NCBI GenBank assembly: GCA_028023455.1
Contig: JAQFVV010006272.1
Span: forward strand, 2,583,127 to 2,647,126
DNA length: 64,000 bases
Reading direction: 5' to 3'
From: Epiperipatus broadwayi
Lineage: Eukaryota; Onychophora; Udeonychophora; Euonychophora; Peripatidae
Below, piece by piece: positions 12,240-22,864 of the stretch. The notes under the pieces are model-generated. The model did no database searches. It saw only the letters and a list, made by a program, of their open reading frames with translations, and was not told where the DNA came from. The position numbers were made by a program, and so were the translations under genes. Every line of letters starts with the position of its first letter. Within the stretch, counting starts at the first letter, position 1.

Positions 12240-12880
12240 TAAGTTGACAGATTATTAGAAAATTGTAAAAAATTAAAAAAAGTGATGAAGCTACTTATTT
12301 ATATTGTTATTCAAGTAATTATAAGTCTTCTGAAGTTTTCTAAACTTTTAAATCTCATAAAGATAATTTTCGTTTTAGGTGTATTTTCGATTTTACAAAA
12401 GAAATTGTTGATAAAAATTTCAAATTTTTTTATAAAATTTTTTAAAATTATATTACTTTATTTCAGGACTCTTCTTCTTTTAAAGTATTCAATAAAATAA
12501 ATGACTTACTTTTAGAAGATTAGTAAATTTAGATATTAAAAATATATATCAATCAGTAGATAGATTAAAAGTATTATTATATTCCTATTTTAAGGCACAT
12601 GAATATTTTTTGTTGATAAGATTAACATTATTCATGATTTTCTATTGTAATTGAAAAAGTAGATGTATTTTATGTATAATAATATGTTTTATAAGTTTAA
12701 AGAGAGATGAGTTATTGGTTATGTTATTTTCCTTTGATATGCTCTATGTTCATTGATTTTTTTAGAGAGAAATTATATTATTTTTTGGTTTCTTTAAAGT
12801 TCTTTGTTAGATATGTTGATGATTATTTATTTGTTGGTGATTCATAAAAAAATGAAGGATTTTTTTTTTGATAAAGTGAG
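12240..12880 (+). pseudogene. Penelope-like reverse transcriptase fragment, plus strand
   Basis: This is homologous to the minus-strand fragment at 11200-12160 and faces away from it, with 5' ends adjacent. Readable blocks, in changing frames, are YLYCYSSNYKSS (12300-12340), FRCIFDFTKEIVD (12380-12415), FNKINDLLLED (12488-12520), LDIKNIYQSVDRLK (12530-12575), an SPLICSMFIDFF-like motif B region (about 12735-12765) and FVRYVDDYLFVGDS (12800-12845), the intact RT motif C with both aspartates. It ends abruptly at the border with RTE copy 2 near 12885. The ORF at 12282-12500 is in the wrong frame and is spurious. Confidence 0.62.
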
Positions 12881-12884
12881 TGTT

Positions 12885-14465
12885 TTTGTTTGGTTAAAAT
12901 CCAAAATTTGCTGTAGATGAGTTGTAATTATTTTGTTAAAAATGTTGTATAGAACTGATAAAAGACTCACAGGTCTGTAATTTCTAACATATACTTTTTC
13001 ACTTTTTTTAAATATTAATACTACATTTTTTCAAAGGGTATATCTTTAACATTTAGATTGGTATATAACTTTGCCAAAATCTTTCAATTTCTGGTTCTGC
13101 TTCTTTTAAGATATTTATTATAATTCCAACATTACCTGGAGTTTTTGCCTGCTTCATAAATTTAATTGCATGTCTCACTTATTTATTTAAAATCCTGGGT
13201 GATTCAGAAGGTATAGTAGTTGTAGAAGATACTTTTCTTTCTTTTTATTACTATATAATTCTTGATAAAACTCTTCTACACATTTCAAGATATTATCTCT
13301 TTTTTTTTAAAATAGCTTCATCTTTTTTCCTTATTGCAGAAATAAGTTCTCTACCAATACCAAGATTATATTCTCGAGACTTTGATTTTTTTCTACAGTT
13401 TTCCTTGCAAATTGATAATTATTCTTTATTAAATCATTATCAAGTCTTTTTTGCATCATTTTATAAAATTTGAGATATTCAATTCTTCTTAATGCATCAT
13501 TTTTATATATTTTCATATAATTTTTTCTTCATAAATTGTCACAGTAGAAATTTTACAGATCAATTTCTGCTTTTTTGTACAAGCTGTCTTTGTTTCAGTT
13601 TTTAAAATTGTATTAGTTATCTTTCTATTGATTTCATTCAAATCTGAATCGTACAAAATCTGTTATTATTTGAAAATGATTGGCAAATTCTAATTTAAAT
13701 TCATTGGAATGTTTCTGAAGATTATGAATATCAACTATGAATAATGTTTTTCTTAATAATTTTTTTCTCTAGTTTTATATTAATATGTATCTTACATCTC
13801 ACTAATTAGTAATTACTTTCTGTGTTGAATTTATTAAGAACATTACCATCTAAAGATATATATTTTCAGTTAATCAAAATATAATCAAATTCTACTGTAC
13901 CTTCACTAGGATACGTCCATTTCCATTTAACATTTTTTTAAAAGAATTCATAATATAAAGTTTTTCTTTTTCTGCAAACTCCATAAGTTTATGATTTTTT
14001 TCTATCACCATAACTAAATTTACCTACACCACTTTCATCTTTTAATTGTTTACCAATTCTAGCATTATAGTCTCCCATGTCAATTTTAGGAAACTGTTTT
14101 GTCTAATCAAAAGCTTTTTTTTATATCCATGTATAAATGCTCTACTTCATCAACAGAATGAGAACATATTGAGGCATAAATTATCTGTATTTGATATCTG
14201 TTATTAGGTTAAATAACTAATCTTGTCTCTTTACCTTTTTTTTACCTTCATAAAGTTCAATAATGTCCCATTGAATATGAGACAATTCTTATTCCAATTC
14301 TTACAATCTTTCTTCACTTGAAAGTAATCTATAGTTGTAAATATCTAAATAAAATGTTATCATCAAATGGCTTCCTGGGTCTGTAACCAGGAGATTTTTA
14401 GTACTCTTGCCCTTCAACCACATATCCTGCCCTGTCTGATAACTTTACACCCACTTGGGATTAAA
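12885..14465 (-). mobile_element. RTE-type LINE, copy 2, 3'-truncated, minus strand
   Basis: On the minus strand this copy runs from a 5' leader near 14465 through the endonuclease and into the first RT block, and stops near 12885 at the position matching the LDFNQ region of copy 4. Loss of the 3' half is unusual, because LINEs are normally 5'-truncated, so a later deletion or rearrangement is likely. It shows 5' sequence missing from copy 1: a leader frame MWLKGKSTKNLLVTDPGSHL joins directly to the endonuclease start MITFYLDIYNY. This leader (14370-14465) is GC-richer than the rest. The segment 13331-13516 encodes the same linker as 2320-2520 in copy 1. All frames are broken. Confidence 0.85.
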
Positions 14466-14905
14466 TACCTTGATTTATTTTTGTTTGTTATGATTGTAAA
14501 TATTTATTAGAAAAAAATTGTATTCATGCACACCTTTATTCTACCTTCAAAGAAACTCAACTGATTACAGTTAAGAGCTATCATGAAACTAAGACTGAAG
14601 ATCATGATGTTTCTTAATCTTAATCTCAGAGCTAAAAAGCCAGTAAACTCATCACATTTGCTCTGCTCAGTTTCTTTGAGGCTTCCAAGAAGAATCAAAG
14701 GGTCTTTTTTAAGTTAGCAGCAAATTTCTTTTTGCAGCCATGCATCATATATTGCTTAGTGTAGAGCTATTTTTAAAGAGAGAATAAAAGATATTTGACT
14801 ATTAGTAATTAATGAATAAAACAAAAATGGAAAAAAATTTTTTCCATAATTCTTTTACAGGAATTTGTGTATGTGTGAAAATAGTATTTCTTTGCAATGG
14901 GTCAT
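14466..14905. other. AT-rich DNA without a recognisable gene
   Basis: The minus-strand ORF at 14507-14698 resembles no known protein and has no supporting signal. Confidence 0.55.
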
Positions 14906-14907
14906 TT

Positions 14908-15043
14908 AAAGGCAGTATTATATTGTCTTGCATTGGTGGTCGAGAGGTCAGCGTGACTGCCTTGCACTTGCAGGCAGTTGCCCAGGTTGCATGTTCGTGT
15001 CCCGGCCAATGCTATGACACTTAAAAAAAGGCAGTATTATATT
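14908..15043 (+). mobile_element. tRNA-Gly-like retrosequence with 17-bp target-site duplication
   Basis: Identical 17-bp repeats, aaaggcagtattatatt, at 14908-14924 and 15027-15043 flank an insert ending in a short A-tail (15023-15029, overlapping the duplication). The insert holds an 83-nt tRNA-like body at 14930-15012. Its acceptor stem gcattgg/ccaatgc is perfect, the A box is tggtcgagagg, and a gcccgg-like 3' arm is present. The two ends match eukaryotic tRNA-Gly(GCC). The middle is enlarged: an anticodon-arm-like hairpin actgcc/ggcagt with an 11-nt loop, and a disturbed T arm. It is a retropseudogene or SINE head, not a working tRNA. Confidence 0.8.
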
Positions 15044-15059
15044 TTAATTTTTTCTATTC

Positions 15060-15195
15060 ATCAATTTATCTATCTATCCATCTATCTAACACATATTCCT
15101 CTGTCTATATGCATAGATAAATTTATCTATATACCTATCTACATATCTATGTGCCTACTTATCTGCATACCTATCTATCTATTTATCTGTTTAAC
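15060..15195. repeat. Degenerate (TATC)n microsatellite
   Basis: About 135 bp dominated by tatctatc units with substitutions, adjacent to the tRNA-like insertion. Confidence 0.9.
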
Positions 15196-15199
15196 TTGA

Positions 15200-15940
15200 A
15201 CAAAAGTATAATTCTCTGCATTTTGTGACAGCAATATAAGCCAGTGGCTAGTAAATTTAATTTTTGTATAGATAAGTACAATAATTGATTATGGGTAATC
15301 CTGGATTTATTGATAAGATTTCAACATATTCTAAGATTAAATGTAATTCTTTTTATTGATTGCTTAGGGGAAAAAAGACATAACATGTATCTTATTTCTT
15401 ATGACTTAATTCTGTGGGTGTTTGAAGGATTTTTAAAAAAATTGAAAATCCATAAAGATCTTGACCTGAGTGATAAAACTATATCTTGAGCTAGTTATAA
15501 ATTTTATGTATATTTTATTATATAAATGTTGTATCTATTTGATAGATATCTATTACAAAGAAATGGTTTTAAGAGTAGTATTTAATTTTATAACCTGAAA
15601 TTTTCTCTGAGCATTTTTGACCTCACACAGTCAACAGAAAAATATGCAGTTATTTAGAAAGTTTTTTTAGAATATTACTTAATATTATAAAAAATGCCAG
15701 AAAGTTGTTTTTTTTTTGATAAATTATTTTAAATCTAATTTATGATAAAGGGAGCAAATATTTAAATTATGTTTCAAAGTCTCTCCTAAATAGCATAGAA
15801 TAGAGGTATAATTCAGTTTTTTTGTTGCAAAAATTTTGTTTATTAGATGCTATTTTCTGGTTTATAGCAGAAGAGAGAAATTAATCTAAATAGTCAAAAG
15901 TCACTATACATATTGCCACACACAGTAAGCTAGAGTAATC
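15200..15940. other. AT-rich DNA without a recognisable gene
   Basis: Nothing identifiable is visible. Confidence 0.6.
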
Positions 15941-15952
15941 AATGGTTTCCAG

Positions 15953-16140
15953 AAGCTTGTGCATAAAATCCCTATCTAGTGCCTACTCATCCAACATCCC
16001 CAGACTGGTTTCTGTCTTGTGGCCTTCATCAGTGAGGAGCCTTGGATCTGAGAGCAATGCACCTAGATCTTAGGATCTAATGCAACCCTCTAGCAGTTAT
16101 AAGCAAGCATAAGAAATGGTGCTCATGTGATGTTTATTGG
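15953..16140. repeat. Dispersed repeat, copy A
   Basis: The block 15953-16095 (starting near ttgtgcataaaatcc, containing tctagtgcctactcatccaa and a gccttcatcag segment) matches the reverse complement of 62585-62735. The downstream block 16105-16140 (gcataagaaatggtg and catgtgatgtttattggttt) instead matches 62805-62850 in the same orientation. So the head is inverted and the tail is direct between the two copies. There is no ORF. The family is unknown. Confidence 0.7.
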
Positions 16141-16144
16141 TTTA

Positions 16145-19100
16145 ATCTAAATAGTCTTATAGAACAGACATTCTGGAAAGAAAACAAATAACTGAAAGTC
16201 TTAAAAATGTAAGAATAAACTATAAACATGCTACTTTCTCTGTTGTCTGATTGGTGAATGTGTGTTTGTTCATTAGGCTGACAAATTCACAACCAATTAA
16301 AAAAACTATGAAGGAAGTAATTCTGTCATTAATAAAAAATGTTCAGAAAAAAATCAGGACATGTGCTTTTAACTACAGATGTATAGTATTTAAATCAAAT
16401 GGGATTGCAGTACATAAATTCATATTTTAAATGTGATATTTAGTGAGGGCAAAACATAGATGCTATAATAATGTATTTACATTTAGTTAACTTATTATTG
16501 AAGTCAAAATGACAGCCTTTTTCAGTCAGTTACACTTCTCATGTTTAATATATAATATTAAAATCTTTCATTTAATTTACATTAAATCTTAAAAAAAATT
16601 GTTAAAGCAACCAATTAAAAAAAAACACAGCATATTTAGCCCAGATAAATATGGTATACATATAACATTTTATTTGTTAAAATGTCTTACACTATTATTA
16701 TAGTTTATTTTACAATGATTTCAGAGATATTGATTAATCTGCAGCTATTATCTCCATCAGTGGTGGCTGTTCTGAAAGTATTGTAGTACTGAAGCCCAGA
16801 AAAAAATAATTGTTAAATTTGTGCTTGAGAATATCAATAATATAACAATAATTCAATATTTTGTATAATTATTATGCAAATACAAGTAATTAAACCATTT
16901 TTAAAAATAATTCTTTTAATTAATGCTTGAGATTCTTTCCAGAAATGCATAAATATCATATTGAGTGAATTTCAGCAAATTATGTTGAGTATCATTTACT
17001 TTTATCAATACATGTAACTAACATCATGGAGCTGCTCATTGCTGAAGTATCAATAGTTATTTGAGCATTGTATGTTTATGCATTCTAGTTTCTCTTTAAA
17101 ATGAATACATTTTCATTATTTGTATTTAAAATGAGCAATAAAATATTGTGTTTTAATTTTATAATTGATATTTATAAATTAACATATAAAAATTTATTAC
17201 AGAAAAATATAAATAATAAAAGAAATATTATTATAAATATTTATCACGATCGTGTTATTGCTGAATATATCAAAAAATTAGATATTTTCAATTGACATTA
17301 TATGAAAAAATTGAAATAAAAAGTAATGACAAGCTATTCCAGATATTATTTATCTAACAGCAGTTAGTAAAAATAAAAATTACATTAGATCTGGTATGAA
17401 AAAATAAAATGGTTGTGTGGTTGCAAAATTAGGAATGCTCTGTTTTGTTTTCCTTGCTTATTTTTTGGCAACAATACTGTAATAAATCACCCATCTTAAA
17501 AATTTCATGAACTGCCGCCATTGGTCTTCATCCAGTAATATCTAGATATTCATTTATGTAAAAGACAAGGTTCATAACCCCAGATTCCAGTAGATATGAA
17601 AGCATCTAGTCATTGTTGAAACAAAGCTCAACTTATAAAATGAACATTGATAAAACATAATTTGGTAATTGATGTGCTACTAAGCTGACAAACAATAAAA
17701 CTGATTGACAAGGGGAAATATACATTTTTTAAAACAATATAACTATGTAAAGCAATTAGTATTGTATTGGTATGAAATAAACCCAACAAATGTGAAAAGT
17801 GACCACAAAAAACTATTAATATAATCAGCAACAATCTTCTCTATTCTTCAACTATTCTATCATGCCAGAAATATAGTAAGTGTAAATTAAAATTTAAATA
17901 AAGTTTCTAAAACCTAATTCAAATGTTAATTTTAAAAATAAAGTAATTACTAGTTTTAATTAATAAGCAGAATTGTATTTAATCAAACATATTCTAGCTC
18001 ATAAAATAAACAAAATCTACTGACCAATGTTATCTACTAACTTGTGTGTTATTATTAACTTTTGTTTGTATTGGGAAAAATTTAAATAAAGTTTAAAAAT
18101 TTCTAAACGTTCAACATTTAATGATAGCTAATGGAAATAGTCCAACATATTATAACATTACTAGTTAGTTTAAAATTTTCAAGAATGTCAGTAAAAAATG
18201 CCTTTATAATATTTCTCAAATTTTTATAAATAGGTAAGATTTGGCTCTAAGTTGTGTTTTTAATTTTTATTTTTAAAAAGTTAAAAAATAAAATCCCCCC
18301 TAAGAAGACAGATTTTTTTTCTTTTAGAAAATTTTTGTGATAAAAATATCTTTGAGAAAATTGTTATAAATAACAGACAAAATCTTAAACTAGTTATATA
18401 ATTTGAGAATGAATAAAAAATTCAGCAGTGCGGTCAGAAATCAATAAACAACACTAACATGATCATGGATATTATATAAAATAATTTCTACTATGAATGC
18501 ATGGAATACAAACTGTTCCTTTTATCTTTATTCTGGTTAAACATATACTTCTAAATGTGCTAAATTGCCAAGTGGGTTTGCTTTAAGAATTTTTGATCCG
18601 GTATTATATAAAGATTTGTTTAAATATCTAAAAATACCTGATATTTAAAGAGATTATTGCAGGCTGTGATTAGCTCAGTCTGTCCAGATGGAATTTAAGA
18701 ACATCCCATTTCTAATAAACAAATATCTTTTGATGATATTTCTTTGCAGTTCATTGATTCTGAGATCACTATTACATACTATTACATTGGATAATAATTA
18801 CTAAGGATTACTGACCCACCTTTTTCACAGTTTATCATCTCTGATTTCAATGCTATGGATCTTTTTATTTTTTATTTTTTTTTTGACATCTGAGCAGCAA
18901 CAGATATTGGTAGATACTTGAAAACAAAACTGAATAAAATAGAAAAAACTGGCAATAAAAGAAAGGAAAAATAAAAAAGAAAGCCTTGTTATAAATAATT
19001 GTTATGATAAGAAAAATGAAATTCAGTATAGATGCCAGAATGAAATGAAACATAATTAATGAATAAAAAAGATTACACCAACAATATATAATTTACAAAT

Positions 19101-20040
19101 ACACTATTTCATTGCCACAATTAGTGCAATGTCTGACAGCAAAAAAGAATTGTTATAGATAGCTTGTACATTAAATAAAGTGAATAAAATAGAAAAAAAT
19201 GAGAAATAAAAAAAAAGCCCATACTCAAAATAAACAAGATAATGTATATTAAAAACAGTTCCTAGATTTGGATTAGCTGATTTGTTATTCTATAAGGTAG
19301 CTGAAAATACTGTTGATTAGTCACTATTTATTGGTATTTACAATTAATTTTCATGCCTGATGGCCATTGAATATCTCCCAACTATGGCACTATTGGAAGT
19401 TTATTGTGTTAGTTTCATGCATATTATAATGTTATCTCTTTAGGCCACTATTATTTCTTTAAACAAGAATAAGCTTTCTTTATTGGTCACAATGTATTTT
19501 TTTCTAATATATTTTGAAATATATCAGCTTGTAAGATTATATATCCACAAAATCAATTTGAGAAATGATAGGCCTGTGTTTGTTTTAAATTGCAGTCAAT
19601 GAATAATATTTCTGTAGTTTAATTTTCATTACAGAAATATTATTCATTAAGTGTGAATAATCTCTAGTCTAATGAATGACTAATAAAAATTATATTTTTA
19701 AAACAGTTGACATTTTTACACATACACTTATATGTATATATATACCTTGTGCTTTGAATTGAGAGTATTTCATTTATTTAATAAACTAGTGTTGGAATAT
19801 TAATCTTGATTATAATATATATATATAATTAAATAATGATATTATAAATTAACTAACTAGCATTATGCCATTGTCTATTATTTGTTATCTTAATAAGAAC
19901 ACAAAAAGAAATTGGAAGTGATATCATTTTCGACTAATACAGACAGTTGGATGATGATGTAATGTGAGTTAGTTAATTAAACTTAATATTTAAATACAAG
20001 TATAATAAAATATACATAACCTTAGATTAATTAAATGGGA
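16145..20040. other. AT-rich DNA without a recognisable gene
   Basis: No coding or transposon signature was seen. A similar A-rich block with a gaataaaatagaaaaaa motif occurs at about 18930-18980 and 19180-19220. A perfect 19-bp hairpin sits at 19598-19648. Confidence 0.6.
19598..19648. repeat. Perfect 19-bp stem hairpin
   Basis: aatgaataatatttctgta at 19598-19616 is exactly complementary to tacagaaatattattcatt at 19630-19648, with a 13-nt loop. It could be a micro-palindrome left by a DNA element, or a small RNA hairpin. The stem is shorter than usual for an animal miRNA precursor. Confidence 0.8.
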
Positions 20041-20056
20041 TTTGAACATATAATTT

Positions 20057-20410
20057 CAAGTTCCCTTCATCTATTCACTCCATACTATATAACTGATTCA
20101 CATGACCACCTATATGTGATACAAGATGGTTGATCTCTAATATACATATTTCATGCTGAATCAGCATTTGGTCCAGATCATCATCTCTCATATATATATA
20201 TATATATATAATCAGTGCTCAGTTTATATTAAGATAGCAAATCTTCAAACTCTAATGGACAGACTTCACTCCTTTCCACTCCTCCAACTCTTTAGCCATC
20301 CATATTATTGAAAATTTGATGATGGAATGCTCACAGCCCTTATTGATGCCAATATTGTTGTCATAGTCATGTTGGCTTTAAGTCACTCTGACCTCTCATA
20401 TATAGGATCT
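20057..20410 (+). repeat. Palindromic repeat family, copy 2, single-sided
   Basis: It begins with an arm-like segment (tctattcactccatactata, 20070-20100), then the family core (atttcatgctgaatcagcat and ggtccagatcatcatctctc), a (TA)n run at 20190-20211, and the extension atcagtgctcagtttatatt. The extension continues to about 20400 and matches the reverse complement of 24990-25212. It is therefore a longer member with a roughly 200-bp non-palindromic part. No ORF is present. Confidence 0.68.
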
Positions 20411-20510
20411 TAATGTGTTAATTTAATACACAGAAGAGGGATGTGCAGAATTCAGGCTGAATCTGTAAAATTTAAATACAAATATATTGAAATATATTGA
20501 ACCTTGGATG

Positions 20511-20718
20511 TAATTAAAGGAAATTTGAATACACATTTTTCCTTCAGCTATCCACTATATCTTATATAATCAATACACATGATCACATACATGCCAAATA
20601 TGTATACTGGAGATGATCTATTTTTTTCACATGTATGTGGCCATGTGTATCAGTTATATAAGATGGAGTAGATAGCTGAAGGGATCTTGAATGTCTGCAT
20701 TCAAATCACCTTTAATTA
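20511..20718. repeat. Palindromic repeat family, copy 3, complete hairpin
   Basis: A near-complete palindrome of about 208 bp. taattaaaggaaatttgaat at the left end pairs with attcaaatcacctttaatta at the right end. The inner arms (ccttcagctatccactatat and complement, tcacatacatg and catgtatgtgg) pair around a short loop at about 20594-20630. The arms resemble those at 8545-8773 (the cacatgatcacatacatg stretch). Confidence 0.78.
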
Positions 20719-20719
20719 A

Positions 20720-22385
20720 ATTTCATAAAGATGGCACAAGGAGATTTTCATTGACTCTTAAAATTATATATATGTATATGTGTTTGCGTGTATGTTTCTT
20801 TATCACTGTCTGTAAATGGAATTAGGAAAATTATTTCAAAAATAAAAACTCCCAATTCAAAATAACCCTCTTATTAATGAATATTGTTAGATATATAAAT
20901 TTTGAAGATTTTATTGTAGATTTTTATTATTTTCATAATAGTGATTTATTAGGAAATAAATTAAATAAATGATCATTTTCATTTTTTATTCCCACTTTTT
21001 ATTATTATATAAACTTATAATACTATATACTATTGTTACTGACAAAGAAATTAACATGCCCAGAAACTTAAGTTTAACAAATTTTCATTGCATTCTACAT
21101 AAGATATTTACACACCTCTTCTCTTTATACTTAAAGTAGTTTTAATATTGGTTATTCATTTATTTTTGAAATTCTTATTCACATTATTATTTTACAGTTT
21201 AGATTTTGTAATAATATTATTTTGTTAAGAAAAATAAAATAAAATTGAAAATTACTGATAAACAATATTGTAATCTATCATACAAAGGATTACATTTTTC
21301 AAAATTGCTTAACAAAAATTTTATAAGCATATGTGTTTTAAAAACAGCATTATATCATATTAAATATGGAAGCAAAAGATTAAAAGAAACAATTATTTTC
21401 TTTTTAAAACTTAACCATAATTATCAATGGATGGTCTTTCAATTGAAGATCAAATCTAAAGAAACAACTTTTCTTTTATAAGAGTTTTCACTGCATTATG
21501 AATTGATAATATGAAAAGAAGCAGCTATTTTAATTAAGCAGACTAATAACAAGTAAACATTTAATTTTTATGTGTAATCTATTGGTTTCTCTTATAATTC
21601 AAGGTGTAGTGTATATGTGTAATAATTTCTATTTCGTTCAACACAGTTTTGTTGCATAAAATTATAGTAAATTATATTTTCTAGTTTTATTACCATTTCA
21701 TTTTCAGGTAAAACAATTTAGTTTTGTGCATATTAATATTAAAATGTATACTAATTTTTTTTGTTGATGATGATGATTTTGTAAATGTGGTACAATATTA
21801 CTGAAAATTTTATAAATTTTCATGATTTTTTTATTTAATGTAGTTGAGTGTGTAACATGGTATTGATAAAGTTAGTTTTCCTCCTTTTTAAATTTCTTTT
21901 TAGCTAACATGATTTTTTGAAATACATATACTAATCTTGGCTTAAATAAACCATATATTTGATGCATTTTTAAACATTTAATATACAATCAAATAATTAT
22001 ACTTTTTAAGATAGTTGCTGCATAAAACATAACATTGTAATATATATATATATTTAACTAAATAGCACTTATTATTATCATTATTATTCAAATATTAAAT
22101 CACAGTAAACAAAAAACAAAAAATTTAAACCAGAATCAGGCATATTATTTTAGTATATATATATATGTTTATACAATATTTGTAAAAAAATAGTTTAAAA
22201 AACAATTTAGTAAATATTTATAGCAATTCAAATTTACAACACTTATAATATACTGCTTTAATTCTTTTTTTAAAAAATTAAATAAAAAGAATAGCAAAGA
22301 CAGAAGAAATTATTTTATCTTAAGAAATGTATTATTTTCTAATTGTTGTTTAACAATTACAATGAATATACTAAATAGGAAATAC
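20720..22385. other. AT-rich DNA without a recognisable gene
   Basis: Short TA tracts occur near 22040 and 22155. The ORF at 21245-21481 shows no family features. Confidence 0.6.
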
Positions 22386-22519
22386 TTCAGTGGGGGCAGT
22401 GCCTATAAAACCCTAAAAATAGGTTGATTTCGGTTGTGGCTGATTTCAGTCTGTGTATATCTTGTACCTAGGCTGCAGGTTGACCTATGCGGTGTTGATG
22501 AGTGTGTTCAGTTGAGATC

Positions 22520-22860
22520 TTCTAGAGTAGTTGAGGGACATGAAATAAGTTCCATGTGTCCTCATATCTGCTTTTGGTGGATAGCATTTGGTCTCTATTC
22601 TTCATTTTTAATAGTTTTTGAGTGAAGAAGGTGTTTTCGTCTGGGTTGGGTAAGGTGAAGATATTCATACATCGGACTGTCCATAGAGTGTATGTTAGAT
22701 ATATGGAAAGTCTAATTACAGCAATTAGTTGGTGTTTTAGGCAGTTTTTTAAGGACATAATTTGATAGTAGTCTATTTTTGTATTTTCATATATTGTACC
22801 TCTTAGATTACTTAATCCGAGGCAGGTGAGAATCGTATGTTCAAACGTTTTCTCTTGTTA
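22520..22860 (-). pseudogene. Probable non-LTR retrotransposon C-terminal fragment
   Basis: Read on the minus strand from about 22850, this gives ETFEHTILTCLGLSNLRGT in frame with the ORF at 22522-22758 (MSLKNCLKHQLIAV onward, ending NLFHVPQLL). The ET-x-EH-x5-C pattern matches the zinc-knuckle tail of CR1/L2/jockey-like reverse transcriptases, where a C-x2-C pair precedes it. A PICNK sequence does precede it, but in another frame and with only one of the two Cys visible. The plus-strand ORF at 22434-22625 overlaps it and looks spurious. The block is clearly less AT-rich than its surroundings. Assignment rests on one motif and is tentative. Confidence 0.4.
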
Positions 22861-22864
22861 CAAA

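Noticed and set aside
12282-12500. Plus-strand hydrophobic ORF
   Set aside because: Wrong frame of the Penelope-like RT remnant; the meaningful blocks lie in other frames.
14812-15199. ORFs across the tRNA-like insertion and TATC repeat
   Set aside because: They are translations of a tRNA-derived sequence and a microsatellite.
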